Of a DNA stretch of 58,115 nt, positions 28,036-37,874 are shown piece by piece. Below the pieces are notes generated by a model. That model searched no databases, was not told where the DNA came from, and saw only the letters and a program-made list of their open reading frames with translations. Origin of the DNA: an uncultured Candidatus Saccharibacteria bacterium (GTDB lineage Bacteria > Patescibacteriota > Saccharimonadia > Saccharimonadales > Saccharimonadaceae); contig CAMPEU010000019.1 in assembly GCA_946804195.1 (NCBI GenBank), positions 1 through 58,115 of the forward strand, given 5' to 3'. Within the stretch, counting starts at the first letter, position 1. Each line of letters starts with the position of its first letter. Made by a program: the position numbers and the translations under genes.

Positions 28036-29397
28036 CTATTTTGAGTCGGTGTCTTTATTTAGATCAGGCTCAGTTGCGATGTTGGGTTCGGATTTGTTCT
28101 CTGTGTCTAGGAATGTGATTTTTGCTTCGTCCTTTGTGTCGGCACTTTTTTTTGCAATCAGTTCTCGCTCGGCTGGAGTTATAACAAAATCACGAAATGG
28201 ATTTTTCACTTTTTTCGATTTCTTTTTGGATTTGCTATTCGTCGTTGCCTTACCGACCAAGTCGAGTGCGTATAGGTTTTCGCGCATACCTGCCTCTACA
28301 GTCGGAACAGCGATAGATACTGCGAGCCGTAGATTTTCTTGATCAAGTGGCCAAAAACTTATGCCTTGGAAAAAGCCCGTTATCCTTTTTGGTTCAGCGT
28401 CATGGAGAACAATGACGGTATCTATGATCGTCCCTCTTTGAACCGTAGACGTGATATCAAATGGCTGTCCAACAATATCTTGAAGTTTGTCGTCGAGATA
28501 TAAGACGAGTTGATCGCGCATATGTTCGGACATGCTATTGTGCTTGTCATCGTCGGCGATCATCGGTATTTTCGAGAAGTCTATCTTTCTCAAGTTGTGC
28601 AATTTTTCATCAAGTGTGCGACCTTCGTCGAGAGACTTGTCGATCGTATTTAGTAAATCAGGTATGTATCGTTTTAGATGATTGATGTCCAGTATTGCAA
28701 TGTCGCTAATTGCGTCGACATCAACACTGCCATCGATTGGGATGTACAAAAGATCCTGCTGTAAAAATACACCATAATCATCGGTTGGATCTCCGTACTC
28801 ATTGAGCACAGGCCTGACCTGTTCTGGTTCGGTGGTTGCGATATGTACGATGTCGATGTATTTACCAGTAGAGCTGTCCGCCTCGAGCGCTCTAAAGCCC
28901 ATGGCTTTTACGTATGCGAATTTTGTATCGTCAAGCTCTGATTCTTCATCTTCGTCAAACTCATCCCGGTCATCACCGGCCTCTTCGTCATCTTTATCGT
29001 TTAGTTGGTTTAGAAATGTTGCGAGGTCCATGACTTCAAAGGCGTTCTGTCGGAGGATTGCAGAATTATCAAAGTGGATTTTTTCAACGAATTTTTCTGG
29101 CTGCCCACCTATGTCAAGATTTGATAAGTCTGCTCGTTTTCTCGTAATGACACCTTTAATAATGATGAGCTGCTGGGCTAATCTGCCAAATTCCTGATTT
29201 AGAGCTTGTACTTTGCTTTCAACTGCTTCACCCCGTTCGGTGTAATCGGTGATTGCGTTTAGTTCTGCCTCGTATTCGCTTGCCCGTAAGTAGGCCTGAC
29301 TAAAGTTACCACGCGGACCCATCATCATTTCAAGTTCGTCTTGTTGAGGATTTTCGTCCGGCGTATTTGCACCCAGGTTGTCCTGATGCTCTGCCAT
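28036..29397 (-). CDS. Large orphan protein with acidic linker
   Basis: Not recognised. 453 residues from the Met that lies 6 bases after TGG-TATAAT; a longer frame would cross this promoter and the tgt start. It has an N-terminal coiled-coil region (about 40-90), a strongly acidic linker rich in Asp/Glu near 150-165, a central mixed domain and a basic stretch (KSKKKSKKVK) near 395. It is soluble and divergent from tgt. Confidence 0.7.
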   Translation of the reverse strand: MAEHQDNLGANTPDENPQQDELEMMMGPRGNFSQAYLRASEYEAELNAITDYTERGEAVESKVQALNQEFGRLAQQLIIIKGVITRKRADLSNLDIGGQPEKFVEKIHFDNSAILRQNAFEVMDLATFLNQLNDKDDEEAGDDRDEFDEDEESELDDTKFAYVKAMGFRALEADSSTGKYIDIVHIATTEPEQVRPVLNEYGDPTDDYGVFLQQDLLYIPIDGSVDVDAISDIAILDINHLKRYIPDLLNTIDKSLDEGRTLDEKLHNLRKIDFSKIPMIADDDKHNSMSEHMRDQLVLYLDDKLQDIVGQPFDITSTVQRGTIIDTVIVLHDAEPKRITGFFQGISFWPLDQENLRLAVSIAVPTVEAGMRENLYALDLVGKATTNSKSKKKSKKVKNPFRDFVITPAERELIAKKSADTKDEAKITFLDTENKSEPNIATEPDLNKDTDSK

Positions 29398-29456
29398 AAG
29401 CGAATTATACCATATTGCGTTTGGTAGCGTAAAGAACCTATGGTACTCTACCACTG

Positions 29457-30662
29457 ATGACATTGCCATTGGAATTCACTATCCGTAATCGCCTACAAGG
29501 TGTACTAGCACGTACGGGTGAGATAAAAACACCGCATGGAACAATTGCGACACCTGCATTTATTCCCGTTGGAACTCGTGCTGCAATGAAGGCGCTGACA
29601 ACGGATCAACTAAAAGATACGGGCGCACAAGCTATGTTGGTGAATGCGTATCATTTATATTTAAGGCCCGGATATGACGTTATTGATGGTGCTGGTGGTA
29701 TAAACACATTCATGAATTGGAAGGGACCCACGTTTAGCGATAGTGGCGGCTTTCAGGTTATGTCGCTTGGTGTTGGATTTAAAAAAGTGATTGATATGGA
29801 TGGTACATCGGCCGAAAAACCGCTAGGAAAGAAAGAAAAACTTGCATGGATTGATGACGATGGTGTTCGTTTTAAATCACATATTGATGGAAGCATGCAT
29901 AAATTTACGCCAGAACTATCAATGCAAATACAGCATGGTATCGGTGCGGATATTACGTTTGCTTTTGACGAGCTGACGACGCTTTATCATGACTATTATT
30001 ATCAAGTTGAATCTTTGGATAAGCGTACGCATCCATGGGCGCAGCGTAGTTTGGCTGAGCATAAGCGTCTGAATAGCGAACGTTCGCATCGACCACCTCA
30101 GGCGTTGTTTGGTGTTGTACAGGGCGCCGATCACGAAGATTTACGACGCAAGAGTGCAAAGTTTTTGGGTGAAATGGATTTCGATGGATATGGTCTGGGT
30201 GGTGCATTACGCAAGGACGCCATTGGTAACATTGTTCGCTGGATGGTCGAGGAGTTGCCCGAGAAAAAGCCTCGACATATGCTGGGTATTAGTGAACCGA
30301 ATGATATATTTGCGTGTATTGAAAATGGTGCCGATACATTTGATTGCGTATCCCCTGCCCGCGTGGCGCGTAATGGCGCACTGTATACGCGATATGGTCG
30401 CGTGAATATTACACGCGCTCAGTACACTCGGGATTACACATCGTTTGATGCTGAGTGCGATTGTTATACGTGCCAAAATTATTCCTCCGCATATCTCCAT
30501 CATCTATTTAATGCAGACGAGATGCTGGGCAAGACCTTGGCGACGATTCATAACGAACGATTTATCGTACGGCTTGTTGATGATATCCGTTCAAGTATTG
30601 ATGACAATACTTTCTTTGAGTTTAAAGAACAATTCTTGACGGATTATTACTCTAAAAAATAG
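29457..30662 (+). CDS. tgt: Queuine tRNA-ribosyltransferase
   Basis: 401 residues. Tgt swaps guanine-34 for queuine or preQ1 in GUN-anticodon tRNAs. Seen: TPAFIPVGTRAAMK, NAYHLYLRPG, the catalytic FSDSGGFQ, FAFDELT, and the zinc site CDCYTC plus a His about 25 residues on. No queuosine synthesis genes are nearby, so the base is probably salvaged. The ATG comes a few bases after TATGGTACTCT, again suggesting a leaderless transcript, divergent from 28036-29397. Confidence 0.97.
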   Translation: MTLPLEFTIRNRLQGVLARTGEIKTPHGTIATPAFIPVGTRAAMKALTTDQLKDTGAQAMLVNAYHLYLRPGYDVIDGAGGINTFMNWKGPTFSDSGGFQVMSLGVGFKKVIDMDGTSAEKPLGKKEKLAWIDDDGVRFKSHIDGSMHKFTPELSMQIQHGIGADITFAFDELTTLYHDYYYQVESLDKRTHPWAQRSLAEHKRLNSERSHRPPQALFGVVQGADHEDLRRKSAKFLGEMDFDGYGLGGALRKDAIGNIVRWMVEELPEKKPRHMLGISEPNDIFACIENGADTFDCVSPARVARNGALYTRYGRVNITRAQYTRDYTSFDAECDCYTCQNYSSAYLHHLFNADEMLGKTLATIHNERFIVRLVDDIRSSIDDNTFFEFKEQFLTDYYSKK

Positions 30663-30663
30663 A

Positions 30664-30714
30664 GAGCCCGCGACGTATCGCGGAGCTCACTATGGTGCTC
30701 AACGCGTGTCGCGG
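30664..30714 (-). terminator. Terminator between convergent genes
   Basis: GCCCGCGAC / GTCGCGGGC stem with a branched loop. On the minus strand it is followed by TCTCTATTTTTT, formed by the end of tgt, so it fits the 30741 gene best. Confidence 0.65.
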
Positions 30715-30740
30715 GCGGATTTGATTGTGTGATGACGGAA

Positions 30741-31091
30741 TCAGACGACGGTGTACACAGTCGTTCCTCGAATACGGTACTCCTTGATGCCGTACGAGTC
30801 CTTCCAGTGGACCTCCCAGTCCGCAGGTAGAGAGTCGAGCTGTATCAATGGGGACCTTGCGCATTCGATGACGAGGTGCCGGCGTAAGGCGTTCGTAATG
30901 GAATGTATACTGAATTGTTCGAAATCGACCGCGTGATCAAGCGTAACGATCAATCTACTGCCAGACCCGTAGCGTCTAGCACCGCTGATCGCACATTGGT
31001 TGATTTCTTTTGCAATCATCGCCAGGCTTGCTGTCGCATCTTGTTCGGAGCATATGTGTCCTACCGTATGTGTCATGTTGGGATTCGACAT
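30741..31091 (-). CDS. Small hypothetical protein
   Basis: Not recognised. 116 residues, soluble. The chosen ATG follows GGAAGGGAAGTGG; an in-frame GTG upstream overlaps that site. The promoter is probably TTGATA-16-TACAAT in the gap to the divergent membrane gene. It has the Shine-Dalgarno style and somewhat GC-richer codons, like 13014 and 13455. Confidence 0.6.
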   Translation of the reverse strand: MSNPNMTHTVGHICSEQDATASLAMIAKEINQCAISGARRYGSGSRLIVTLDHAVDFEQFSIHSITNALRRHLVIECARSPLIQLDSLPADWEVHWKDSYGIKEYRIRGTTVYTVV

Positions 31092-31185
31092 TGATTCCAC
31101 TTCCCTTCCGGAAAATCAGACAATGTGTCAATTGTATAACTATAATAATGTTTATCAAGCATAAAAAGTTTGTTATCATGGGACT

Positions 31186-31479
31186 ATGAACATACTTTTG
31201 GTTGCACATATAGCTCTCATGGGTTCATCAATGATATTGATGTCAACGGCAACTTTGATGGCGCTTGGTGGAGTGAGGCGCTCGCTACCTATAGCAACGA
31301 TGGGTATGATATCGACGAGCGTAGGCTCTATTGCTGGTGCATTTTTGTTGATTCAATCACCGATATTGTCCCAATGTGTACTGCTGAGTACGTATCTATT
31401 GGCCACCTTGTCGCTTTATGCATTTGGTTTTGGATTTGGCTCTGTCGAAAAGGCGCGTTTGCTAAAAAACACAAGCTAG
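31186..31479 (+). CDS. Small three-helix membrane protein
   Basis: Not recognised. 97 residues with hydrophobic segments at about 4-27, 38-58 and 64-84 and a basic C-terminus. TATCAT ends 6 bases before the ATG, so it is leaderless. The AI-2E transporter gene follows after 33 bases with its own -10. Confidence 0.65.
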   Translation: MNILLVAHIALMGSSMILMSTATLMALGGVRRSLPIATMGMISTSVGSIAGAFLLIQSPILSQCVLLSTYLLATLSLYAFGFGFGSVEKARLLKNTS

Positions 31480-31512
31480 TCATTACTCAAGTATTCGGTT
31501 ATACTAACAGTA

Positions 31513-32655
31513 ATGAAGCTAAAGATTGAAATCGAGACAAAGACATTTGTGCGTTTTTGGCTGGTTGTTGTTGCGTTTGTCGCTCTTTACGCTATTATCT
31601 CGAGCGCTCTGCAGGCACTGATTATTATTGGTGTCGCTTTCTTTTTGGCGCTTGTACTAAACGGACCGGTTGGAAGATTGGCGAGTGTTATGCCTGGCAA
31701 AAGTCGCGCAGCCGGTACGTCAATCGCGTATGTGCTAGTCTTGGTATTTTTAGGTGCATTTATGTTTTTGATCGTCCCCCCCGTCATTGATCAATCGGTT
31801 CGTGTTGCCGAATCGATACCGGCCTTTGTAGACCAGGCGCAAACCCAGTGGCACGGCCTTTCGAATCTGGCAACACATTATGGTGTATCGGACCAGCTAG
31901 ATCAGGCATTTACGTCTGTCAAGGATAGCGCTGGCAGCTGGGCTAGTGATTGGGCATCGAGCGTAGGCTCCAATGTAATTGCGAGTGTCGGGTCATTGCT
32001 TGGCTTTGTCGTCGCTGCATTTTTAGTTATAGTCTTGACGTTCTTTATGTTAATTGAGGCACCGCGTTGGCAGGAGATCTTGTGGGGCGCATATAATGAC
32101 GAGGACAAGATGAAGCATCATCGAGATTTGGTGACCAAGATGCACAATGTTGTTACGGGATTTGTGACCGGTCAATTTGCGGTGGCTGGGCTGGCTGCAT
32201 TCTTTGCCGGCTTGACTGTGTTTGTCCTCAGTTTAATCTTTGCCGTACCTGCTAACTTATCACTACCCGCTGCAGCAATTGTATTCATACTGACACTTAT
32301 TCCGATGTTCGGTGCGACGATTGCAGGCGTGCTAATCAGCCTATTGTTAGCATTCAATGATGTTGGTGCTGCGATTGTCTTTGTTGTGTATTTCGTTATC
32401 TACCAACAGGTTGAAAATAATTTTATCTCGCCTGCCATTCAGTCAAAAACAGTAGAGCTTTCGGCGCTCGCTATCCTAGCCTCCGTAACGATCGGTATAT
32501 ATTTATTTGGTATCGCAGGTGGTATTATTTCGATCCCAATTGCGGGAAGTATCAAGGTACTTTTGGAAGATTACGCAGAGCATGCAAAAAAGCATCGCAA
32601 AGAAGGCATGCATCCATTACATAAATTGATCAAAAAAGTTCAAGAAGACTCATAG
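31513..32655 (+). CDS. AI-2E/PerM family membrane transporter
   Basis: 380 residues with about eight membrane segments and the family's long central loop (about 95-150). Conserved blocks include the GFVTGQF region, PMFGATIAGVL, and QQVENNFISPAIQSKTVELSAL. The family includes AI-2 exporters and Na+/H+ antiporters, so the substrate is not settled. TATACT ends 7 bases before the ATG. Confidence 0.92.
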   Translation: MKLKIEIETKTFVRFWLVVVAFVALYAIISSALQALIIIGVAFFLALVLNGPVGRLASVMPGKSRAAGTSIAYVLVLVFLGAFMFLIVPPVIDQSVRVAESIPAFVDQAQTQWHGLSNLATHYGVSDQLDQAFTSVKDSAGSWASDWASSVGSNVIASVGSLLGFVVAAFLVIVLTFFMLIEAPRWQEILWGAYNDEDKMKHHRDLVTKMHNVVTGFVTGQFAVAGLAAFFAGLTVFVLSLIFAVPANLSLPAAAIVFILTLIPMFGATIAGVLISLLLAFNDVGAAIVFVVYFVIYQQVENNFISPAIQSKTVELSALAILASVTIGIYLFGIAGGIISIPIAGSIKVLLEDYAEHAKKHRKEGMHPLHKLIKKVQEDS

Positions 32656-32670
32656 TTCGATAACTACTGA

Positions 32671-34044
32671 CTAGCTTGCCTGGGATCGTTCCCAGATTGT
32701 TCCATGATTGGTATCGCGTACAACGATACCCTGCTGTGCTAATTGGTCACGAAGTTCATCGGACTTTGTCCAGTCTTTGGAGTCACGTGCAGTCTCACGC
32801 TCGTGGATCAGAGTCTTTTGTGCGTCACTGATATCGTCTCTGTGTAGGGTTATACCGAGTAGGTCGCGAATCTCATCTAGTAGATGATGCAATCCGGATA
32901 AGTTATCGGCGTCCAAGAGCTTATCAATTTGAGCGACAGCGTCTGGTGTATCAAGATTACTCTGGAGGCATTCTAGTAGTCCAGTTGGTTGGTTTCCATC
33001 CCCTGCTCCTTGCCAGCGAAGATCCCCTATAGCGCGCCAATTATTCAGTCGATTTTGCGCAGCCTCGAGTATATCCCATGTAAAGTTACCCTCGGTACCG
33101 TAATGTTTACTCAGTACGAGTAATTTGAATGCTTGTAAGTCGTAGCCTTTATCCTGAATATCTTGCAACGTATAAATATTCCCTAGGCTTTTACTCATCT
33201 TCGTTCCATCAACCTTGATGTGGTTTGCATGCATCCATATGTTGCTAAATGGCTTGCCGGTGATAGCTTCGGTTTGAGCAATTTCGTTTGTATGGTGCAC
33301 TGGAATATGGTCGATACCCCCAGTGTGAATGTCGATCTGGTCGCCTAATAGCTCGCGTGCTAGTACGCTACATTCCAAGTGCCATCCGGGAAAGCCTTTC
33401 TTTTCAGGTGTGATAGGGCTCTCCCATTCCATATCTCGTTTTTCGTTGGGATTACTAAATTTCCAGACTGCAAAGTCGGTAGGATTTTTTTTGCCGGTGT
33501 CGGTAACGCGAATGCCAAATTGTAATCCGTCAATATCGAGCCGTGCTAGTTTGCCGTAATCATTAAGCTTGCTGGTATCAAAGTAGATGCCATCGTCAAT
33601 GACATAGACATATTGCTTGTCGTTCAGCTGGTTGACGAATGATTTTTGTTGTTCGATGTAGTCGGTTGCTCGAGGCATATGATCGGGACGAACGAGATCG
33701 AGTTGGTTATAGGCTTCGTCATCGGCGATAGCAATATATTTATCTGCGACTTGCCACGCGGTCATTCCTTCCTGTAGGGCACGTTCTTGCATCTTGTCTT
33801 CACCGGCATCTTCATCGCTGGTTAGGTGGCCGACGTCAGTAATGTTTTGGACACGGTTGACCTCGTAACCACTCGCACGAAGAACGCGCACGAGCACATC
33901 CCAATATATGTAGCTAACCCAGTTGCCAATGTGTGGTTGACTATACACGGTTAACCCACAGGTATATAAATTGATTTTGTTGCCATCAAGTGGTCGTAAC
34001 TCGTCATCGCTTCGTGTCAGCGTATTATGAAGTTTGATTGTCAT
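32671..34044 (-). CDS. cysS: Cysteine--tRNA ligase
   Basis: 457 residues. Class I synthetase signatures: CGLTVYSQPHIGN (HIGH variant) at the N-terminus and KMSKS in the middle. The zinc site is present, with the first Cys near residue 29, LECSVL, and HHTNEIAQ where HHENE is more usual. The anticodon-binding C-terminus is compact. The start overlaps the end of the DHH gene by 20 bases, so the two are coupled. Confidence 0.97.
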   Translation of the reverse strand: MTIKLHNTLTRSDDELRPLDGNKINLYTCGLTVYSQPHIGNWVSYIYWDVLVRVLRASGYEVNRVQNITDVGHLTSDEDAGEDKMQERALQEGMTAWQVADKYIAIADDEAYNQLDLVRPDHMPRATDYIEQQKSFVNQLNDKQYVYVIDDGIYFDTSKLNDYGKLARLDIDGLQFGIRVTDTGKKNPTDFAVWKFSNPNEKRDMEWESPITPEKKGFPGWHLECSVLARELLGDQIDIHTGGIDHIPVHHTNEIAQTEAITGKPFSNIWMHANHIKVDGTKMSKSLGNIYTLQDIQDKGYDLQAFKLLVLSKHYGTEGNFTWDILEAAQNRLNNWRAIGDLRWQGAGDGNQPTGLLECLQSNLDTPDAVAQIDKLLDADNLSGLHHLLDEIRDLLGITLHRDDISDAQKTLIHERETARDSKDWTKSDELRDQLAQQGIVVRDTNHGTIWERSQAS

Positions 34045-35017
34045 ATTCTTTGAGCGCCTTGTCTGTTGCTTGGATTAATTCCTGCACTATTTTATCGTAG
34101 CTTTCGTATGCTCGGAATCCGGCCGCATAATTGTGTCCACCGCCACCGAAATAACCAGCGATTGTTTCGGATACGGGTATATTGCTGCGAAGTTTTCCGG
34201 TGATCTTGCCGTCGGGATATGTTTTGAGCGCGATACCCACATCAACACCCTCTACTAGTCGCATTTCGTCCAATACGAGTACGCTAGGGTTGTATTGATC
34301 GCTGTATTTTTGGATATCTTCCCATGGAATGTGAACGAGGGCTAATTTGCCATCGAGTAGATATTCAATTCGGCCGATTAGTTCGCCTTTATATGCGAGG
34401 ATTTCTGGAGATTTCTTCATGAATTCGCGTCGACGCTCTTCGACGACCGAACTATGTGCGCCGAGTTCATGTAGTTTGCCAACTACATGAAAAGTATCAT
34501 GATTAACGTTTTGCGTTGTGAGCCCCAGGCTATCGCTTAGGATTGCTACCAGCATGTTTTCAGCTGCCTGTTGGCTGATTTGCCAGTGATTAGCGCTTGC
34601 GAGGTTGTAGATCACCTGACTTGTTGCGACGGCTTGTTCGGAAAGCATTGTGTGTTCAAACGATAAATTAGACTCAGTTGTGTGATGATCGATAACTAGT
34701 ACGGGATGTGATTCCAGGAAGTGTCGTACCCCGCGTGATTCCAATACCTTACTCAGCAATACGTCTGCAGCGGTATCAACGATAATGGCTAGATCTGCGT
34801 TGGTATCAAAGTCAGAGACTATCCTATCCCAGCCTTTGATATAGCGAAGATATTTAGGGACGTCGACGGGACAGTATAGAATAACATCCTTGCCTAGATC
34901 GCTTAGGATCTCTTCAAGTGCGACGCTACTACCGACGCTATCGCCATCGGGATTTTCGGCCTGTATAACAATAATTTTTTGTGCATCGTTAATGAGTTTA
35001 GTTGCTGTTTCGTACAT
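34025..35017 (-). CDS. DHH/DHHA1 phosphoesterase (NrnA-like)
   Basis: 330 residues with motif I as NPDGDSVGS, the DHH motif in VIDHHTTE and the C-terminal DHHA1 GGGGHNYAAGF. NrnA-type enzymes degrade oligoribonucleotides, dephosphorylate pAp or cut cyclic dinucleotides using Mn2+. Which of these applies cannot be told. TATAGT ends 5 bases before the ATG. Upstream gene of cysS. Confidence 0.92.
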   Translation of the reverse strand: MYETATKLINDAQKIIVIQAENPDGDSVGSSVALEEILSDLGKDVILYCPVDVPKYLRYIKGWDRIVSDFDTNADLAIIVDTAADVLLSKVLESRGVRHFLESHPVLVIDHHTTESNLSFEHTMLSEQAVATSQVIYNLASANHWQISQQAAENMLVAILSDSLGLTTQNVNHDTFHVVGKLHELGAHSSVVEERRREFMKKSPEILAYKGELIGRIEYLLDGKLALVHIPWEDIQKYSDQYNPSVLVLDEMRLVEGVDVGIALKTYPDGKITGKLRSNIPVSETIAGYFGGGGHNYAAGFRAYESYDKIVQELIQATDKALKEYDNQTS

Positions 35018-35095
35018 AATCTACTATACATTTTAACAGAGTATTGATGTAAGCATACAATTGACAAATAATTTAAAATGTAATATAAATCTACT

Positions 35096-35431
35096 ATGAA
35101 TAATTTTGAGTTTTCTAGGGACCCTAAAACTATCGTATTAGCTGATGAGCGAGCTGTGCCTATGTCGTGTCGAATGACTCACGCCAAGGCTGGCTTACTA
35201 TTAAATTTACTTGATCGACGCATGAATTGGTGCGACGATAGATTGAATGATGTTGATGATACGGGCAACTTCGTTATGACAAATGTTGATCGCAGTACAA
35301 ATTCCGAGCTGTCCATTGTTTCTAACGGTGAGACACTAGAACATATTGGTATGACATATACTCCTGGGAATGCGTCAATCGGTTTGTCCGAACCTGAAGA
35401 ACATCGTCAACTTTTTGACTCGCATTCATAA
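35096..35431 (+). CDS. Small hypothetical protein
   Basis: Not recognised. 111 residues, soluble and acidic. TATAAA ends 6 bases before the ATG, and the gene is divergent from the DHH gene, whose -10 is equally close to its own ATG. Confidence 0.6.
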   Translation: MNNFEFSRDPKTIVLADERAVPMSCRMTHAKAGLLLNLLDRRMNWCDDRLNDVDDTGNFVMTNVDRSTNSELSIVSNGETLEHIGMTYTPGNASIGLSEPEEHRQLFDSHS

Positions 35432-35453
35432 TCGCACACTGTTTGATGAGTGA

Positions 35454-36068
35454 TTATAGTTCTTTGCGTCCTTCGAGTGCGTGACCGAGTGTGATTTGAT
35501 CGGCATACTCCAAATCGACACCAACAGGAATACCACGAGCTAAACGACTCATTTTTATATCAACCTTTGCTTCTTTGATGTGACGCTGAAGGAATAGTGC
35601 CGTTGACTCACCCTCAACACTTGCATTTGTTGCAATGATTAATTCCTGGACGCCATCATTTTGGATACGGTCGATCAATTCTGCGATGTGGAGCTGTTCG
35701 GGTCCAACGCCGTCGATTGGACTGATAGCGCCACCCAGTACGTGATAGGTGCCTTGATACTGCCCTGTACGCTCGATAGCGATGATGTCTAAGGGCTCTT
35801 CTACGACTGCAATGGTGGTCTTGTCGCGTGATGTATCGCTATAGAGTGGTGATATATCCATTGATGAATCAATAAGTGCAAATGTCACCGGACATGACTT
35901 AACACCGGTATGTAGGCGCTCTAAACTTCCCGCTAATTTGTTTGCAATCGTTGGTTTTGCACGTAGTAAATAATATGCATAGCGCTCTGCTGTGCGCGCA
36001 CCAACACCTGGCAATTGGCCAAGTTCATCAATGACATCATTCAATGCCCTGGGTAGCAGATGGTTCAT
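35454..36068 (-). CDS. recR: Recombination protein RecR lacking most zinc ligands
   Basis: 204 residues: helix-hairpin-helix (LPGVGARTAERYAYYLL) and Toprim core (VVEEPLDIIAIE, YHVLGGAISPIDGVGP, ATNASVEGESTA, GIPVGVDLEYAD). RecR works with RecO and RecF to load RecA at gaps. The C4 zinc finger normally between these parts is degenerate: of four cysteines only the first (KSCPVTF) remains, with Phe and other residues at the other positions. It starts 2 bases after ybaB, a common pairing. Confidence 0.96.
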   Translation of the reverse strand: MNHLLPRALNDVIDELGQLPGVGARTAERYAYYLLRAKPTIANKLAGSLERLHTGVKSCPVTFALIDSSMDISPLYSDTSRDKTTIAVVEEPLDIIAIERTGQYQGTYHVLGGAISPIDGVGPEQLHIAELIDRIQNDGVQELIIATNASVEGESTALFLQRHIKEAKVDIKMSRLARGIPVGVDLEYADQITLGHALEGRKEL

Positions 36069-36070
36069 GA

Positions 36071-36373
36071 TTATAATCCGAGATTGCCGAGGCCGCCCAT
36101 GAGCGGTTTCATTTTTTCTGCTGCGATTTCTTGAGCTTTTGTCATGCCATCACGAATTGCAACTTCGATGTTACTTTCGAGTTCTTCGATATCGTCCAGA
36201 TCAACATGTGCTGGGTTGATTGTTACTTTTTCAACCTTCAGCTCGCCATTAATCGTAATTTCAACAGCTGGATCGTCGTCGTCACCACCGGCGACTACGA
36301 CAACCTTTTGTTTTTTTAATTCCTTTTGCGCTTTGCGTAATTCATTTAGCATTTTCATTTGGTCAAAAGCCAT
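36071..36373 (-). CDS. ybaB: YbaB/EbfC nucleoid-associated protein
   Basis: 100 residues, standard size. N-terminal helix with QMKMLNELRKAQKELKK, then the beta sheet VEITINGELKVEKVTINP and a C-terminal helix. Dimers bind DNA. AAAGGGAG before the ATG and a TATAAT about 30 bases upstream give a short leader. Operon with recR. Confidence 0.95.
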   Translation of the reverse strand: MAFDQMKMLNELRKAQKELKKQKVVVVAGGDDDDPAVEITINGELKVEKVTINPAHVDLDDIEELESNIEVAIRDGMTKAQEIAAEKMKPLMGGLGNLGL

Positions 36374-36408
36374 AGTGTATCTCCCTTTACAGTTGCGTTA
36401 ATTATACC

Positions 36409-37848
36409 TTATTTTTTATAGATGTAGAAACGGTCGCTCTCTTCGCTGGTAGCGGTCGTTATGATTTTGGTCGGCGTGAGGTCTATTTGTTTATGGGCAT
36501 CATGCGTTGCGGCGAACTCGCCACTAGATGGTGTAACACTGAGTATGAGTGGCGGAGTATCGTCGTAACTCACGAGTGCTAGATAGAATGGTCGTTCTTT
36601 GTTTGTAACAACGAGCTTGCTAATGTTCTTGCTGTCTATATGTTCGTTGTACAAACTGACGTCATGACTAAAGCTAGTTGCGGTGACAGGATCGTAGCGA
36701 TACCCATCGAAATAACGTCCCAGTCCAGATATTACGAGTCCAAAAACCAGGATAGCGAGAGGGATGATTCCGATAAATCGGGCGTAAGGGTTGCGCGGAA
36801 ACATGTCGTACCAAAAACGCAATATATAGCTCAGCCCACTCGCGAGTAGGAGCAGTAATGGCACAAATCCTACACTGGCGAATTCTGGGTTGACGACGAG
36901 TACGGGTAGCAATAATAGAATCCAAGCAACAAGTGTATAGCTACGTGCTGTGTAGCGAATGGTAAATTGTTGCCACGCGCCTAGTAGGATTAATGCGATT
37001 GAACCGAGCCCGAGTACCGGTGTCATTAGCGTGCCGCTTTGTGGCCAGATAAAATTAAGATATTGTTGCGACAGTATCTGTAAGTTTGCCCAGAGGTCGG
37101 GTGGCCACGTAGCCGGCATACCTAGTAGATCCAGGAGGAGCGATGGCCTGTTGAGCGATAAGTACATAAGTGGAGTAACGACTGATAAGCTGATGAAAAG
37201 TAAAAGTAAGAGATGTGGGATTGGCATTCGTTTCAATACATATCGTACGTGTGGATGCAGTAGTCCGGCACTACAAATTGCAAACGCCAAGTAAATACCC
37301 AGGGGCGTATAGAGGCTTAGCGGTAAGATAACAAAGAACAGTAATTTCCAGAATCGTTTGTTATGCGGTGATGATGTGATCATTGTCGCGGCGAGTAGTA
37401 GCCAAATTGGCCACAGGAGATATGTGATGGCGCCGGAGCCAGCCTGTGCCACGAATAGAAATTGTCCTGTAGTAATCATAATAATAGTTGCGAGTATAGC
37501 GATATTGGGCTTGAACCATCGACGTAGTAAAAAGACCGCACCAATGCCTGCGAATAACGCTGCCACAAGAGCTGGTAATTTGAAGGCAAATTCAGTCGGA
37601 CCCAAAAGCTCCATGCTTAGGCGTTGCATTGTAAAGAAAGGCATATTTGGGATTGCGAGCGTATCGATGTTTTGTAGGTCCATTGATGCCGTGTCAACGA
37701 ATTGTGCGCGTTCCGCCTCGCTCAGTCCACCGGGTACAAATAATCCAGCGACAACAAGGAGGGCTATAAAAATTAAAACGACAAATGAATAACCAATTTG
37801 GTAGCGAAAACGATACGTCAGAAATTTGCTAAAAAGTAATCCCGCCAT
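36409..37848 (-). CDS. Polytopic GT-C-type membrane glycosyltransferase (GT39/GT83-like)
   Basis: 479 residues with 11-12 membrane helices (first about 14-34) and a soluble C-terminal domain from about 390. After the first helix, GLSEAERAQ supplies the acidic residues expected of the GT-C external loop, followed by NMPFF and FAFKLPALVAALFAGIGAVFLLRRWF, the typical second-helix region of PMT/ArnT-like enzymes. They move sugars from polyprenyl carriers to protein or lipid outside the membrane. TGC-TATACT ends 8 bases before the ATG. Confidence 0.75.
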   Translation of the reverse strand: MAGLLFSKFLTYRFRYQIGYSFVVLIFIALLVVAGLFVPGGLSEAERAQFVDTASMDLQNIDTLAIPNMPFFTMQRLSMELLGPTEFAFKLPALVAALFAGIGAVFLLRRWFKPNIAILATIIMITTGQFLFVAQAGSGAITYLLWPIWLLLAATMITSSPHNKRFWKLLFFVILPLSLYTPLGIYLAFAICSAGLLHPHVRYVLKRMPIPHLLLLLFISLSVVTPLMYLSLNRPSLLLDLLGMPATWPPDLWANLQILSQQYLNFIWPQSGTLMTPVLGLGSIALILLGAWQQFTIRYTARSYTLVAWILLLLPVLVVNPEFASVGFVPLLLLLASGLSYILRFWYDMFPRNPYARFIGIIPLAILVFGLVISGLGRYFDGYRYDPVTATSFSHDVSLYNEHIDSKNISKLVVTNKERPFYLALVSYDDTPPLILSVTPSSGEFAATHDAHKQIDLTPTKIITTATSEESDRFYIYKK

Positions 37849-37874
37849 GTGTTCTTAGTATAGCACGAGCCCTA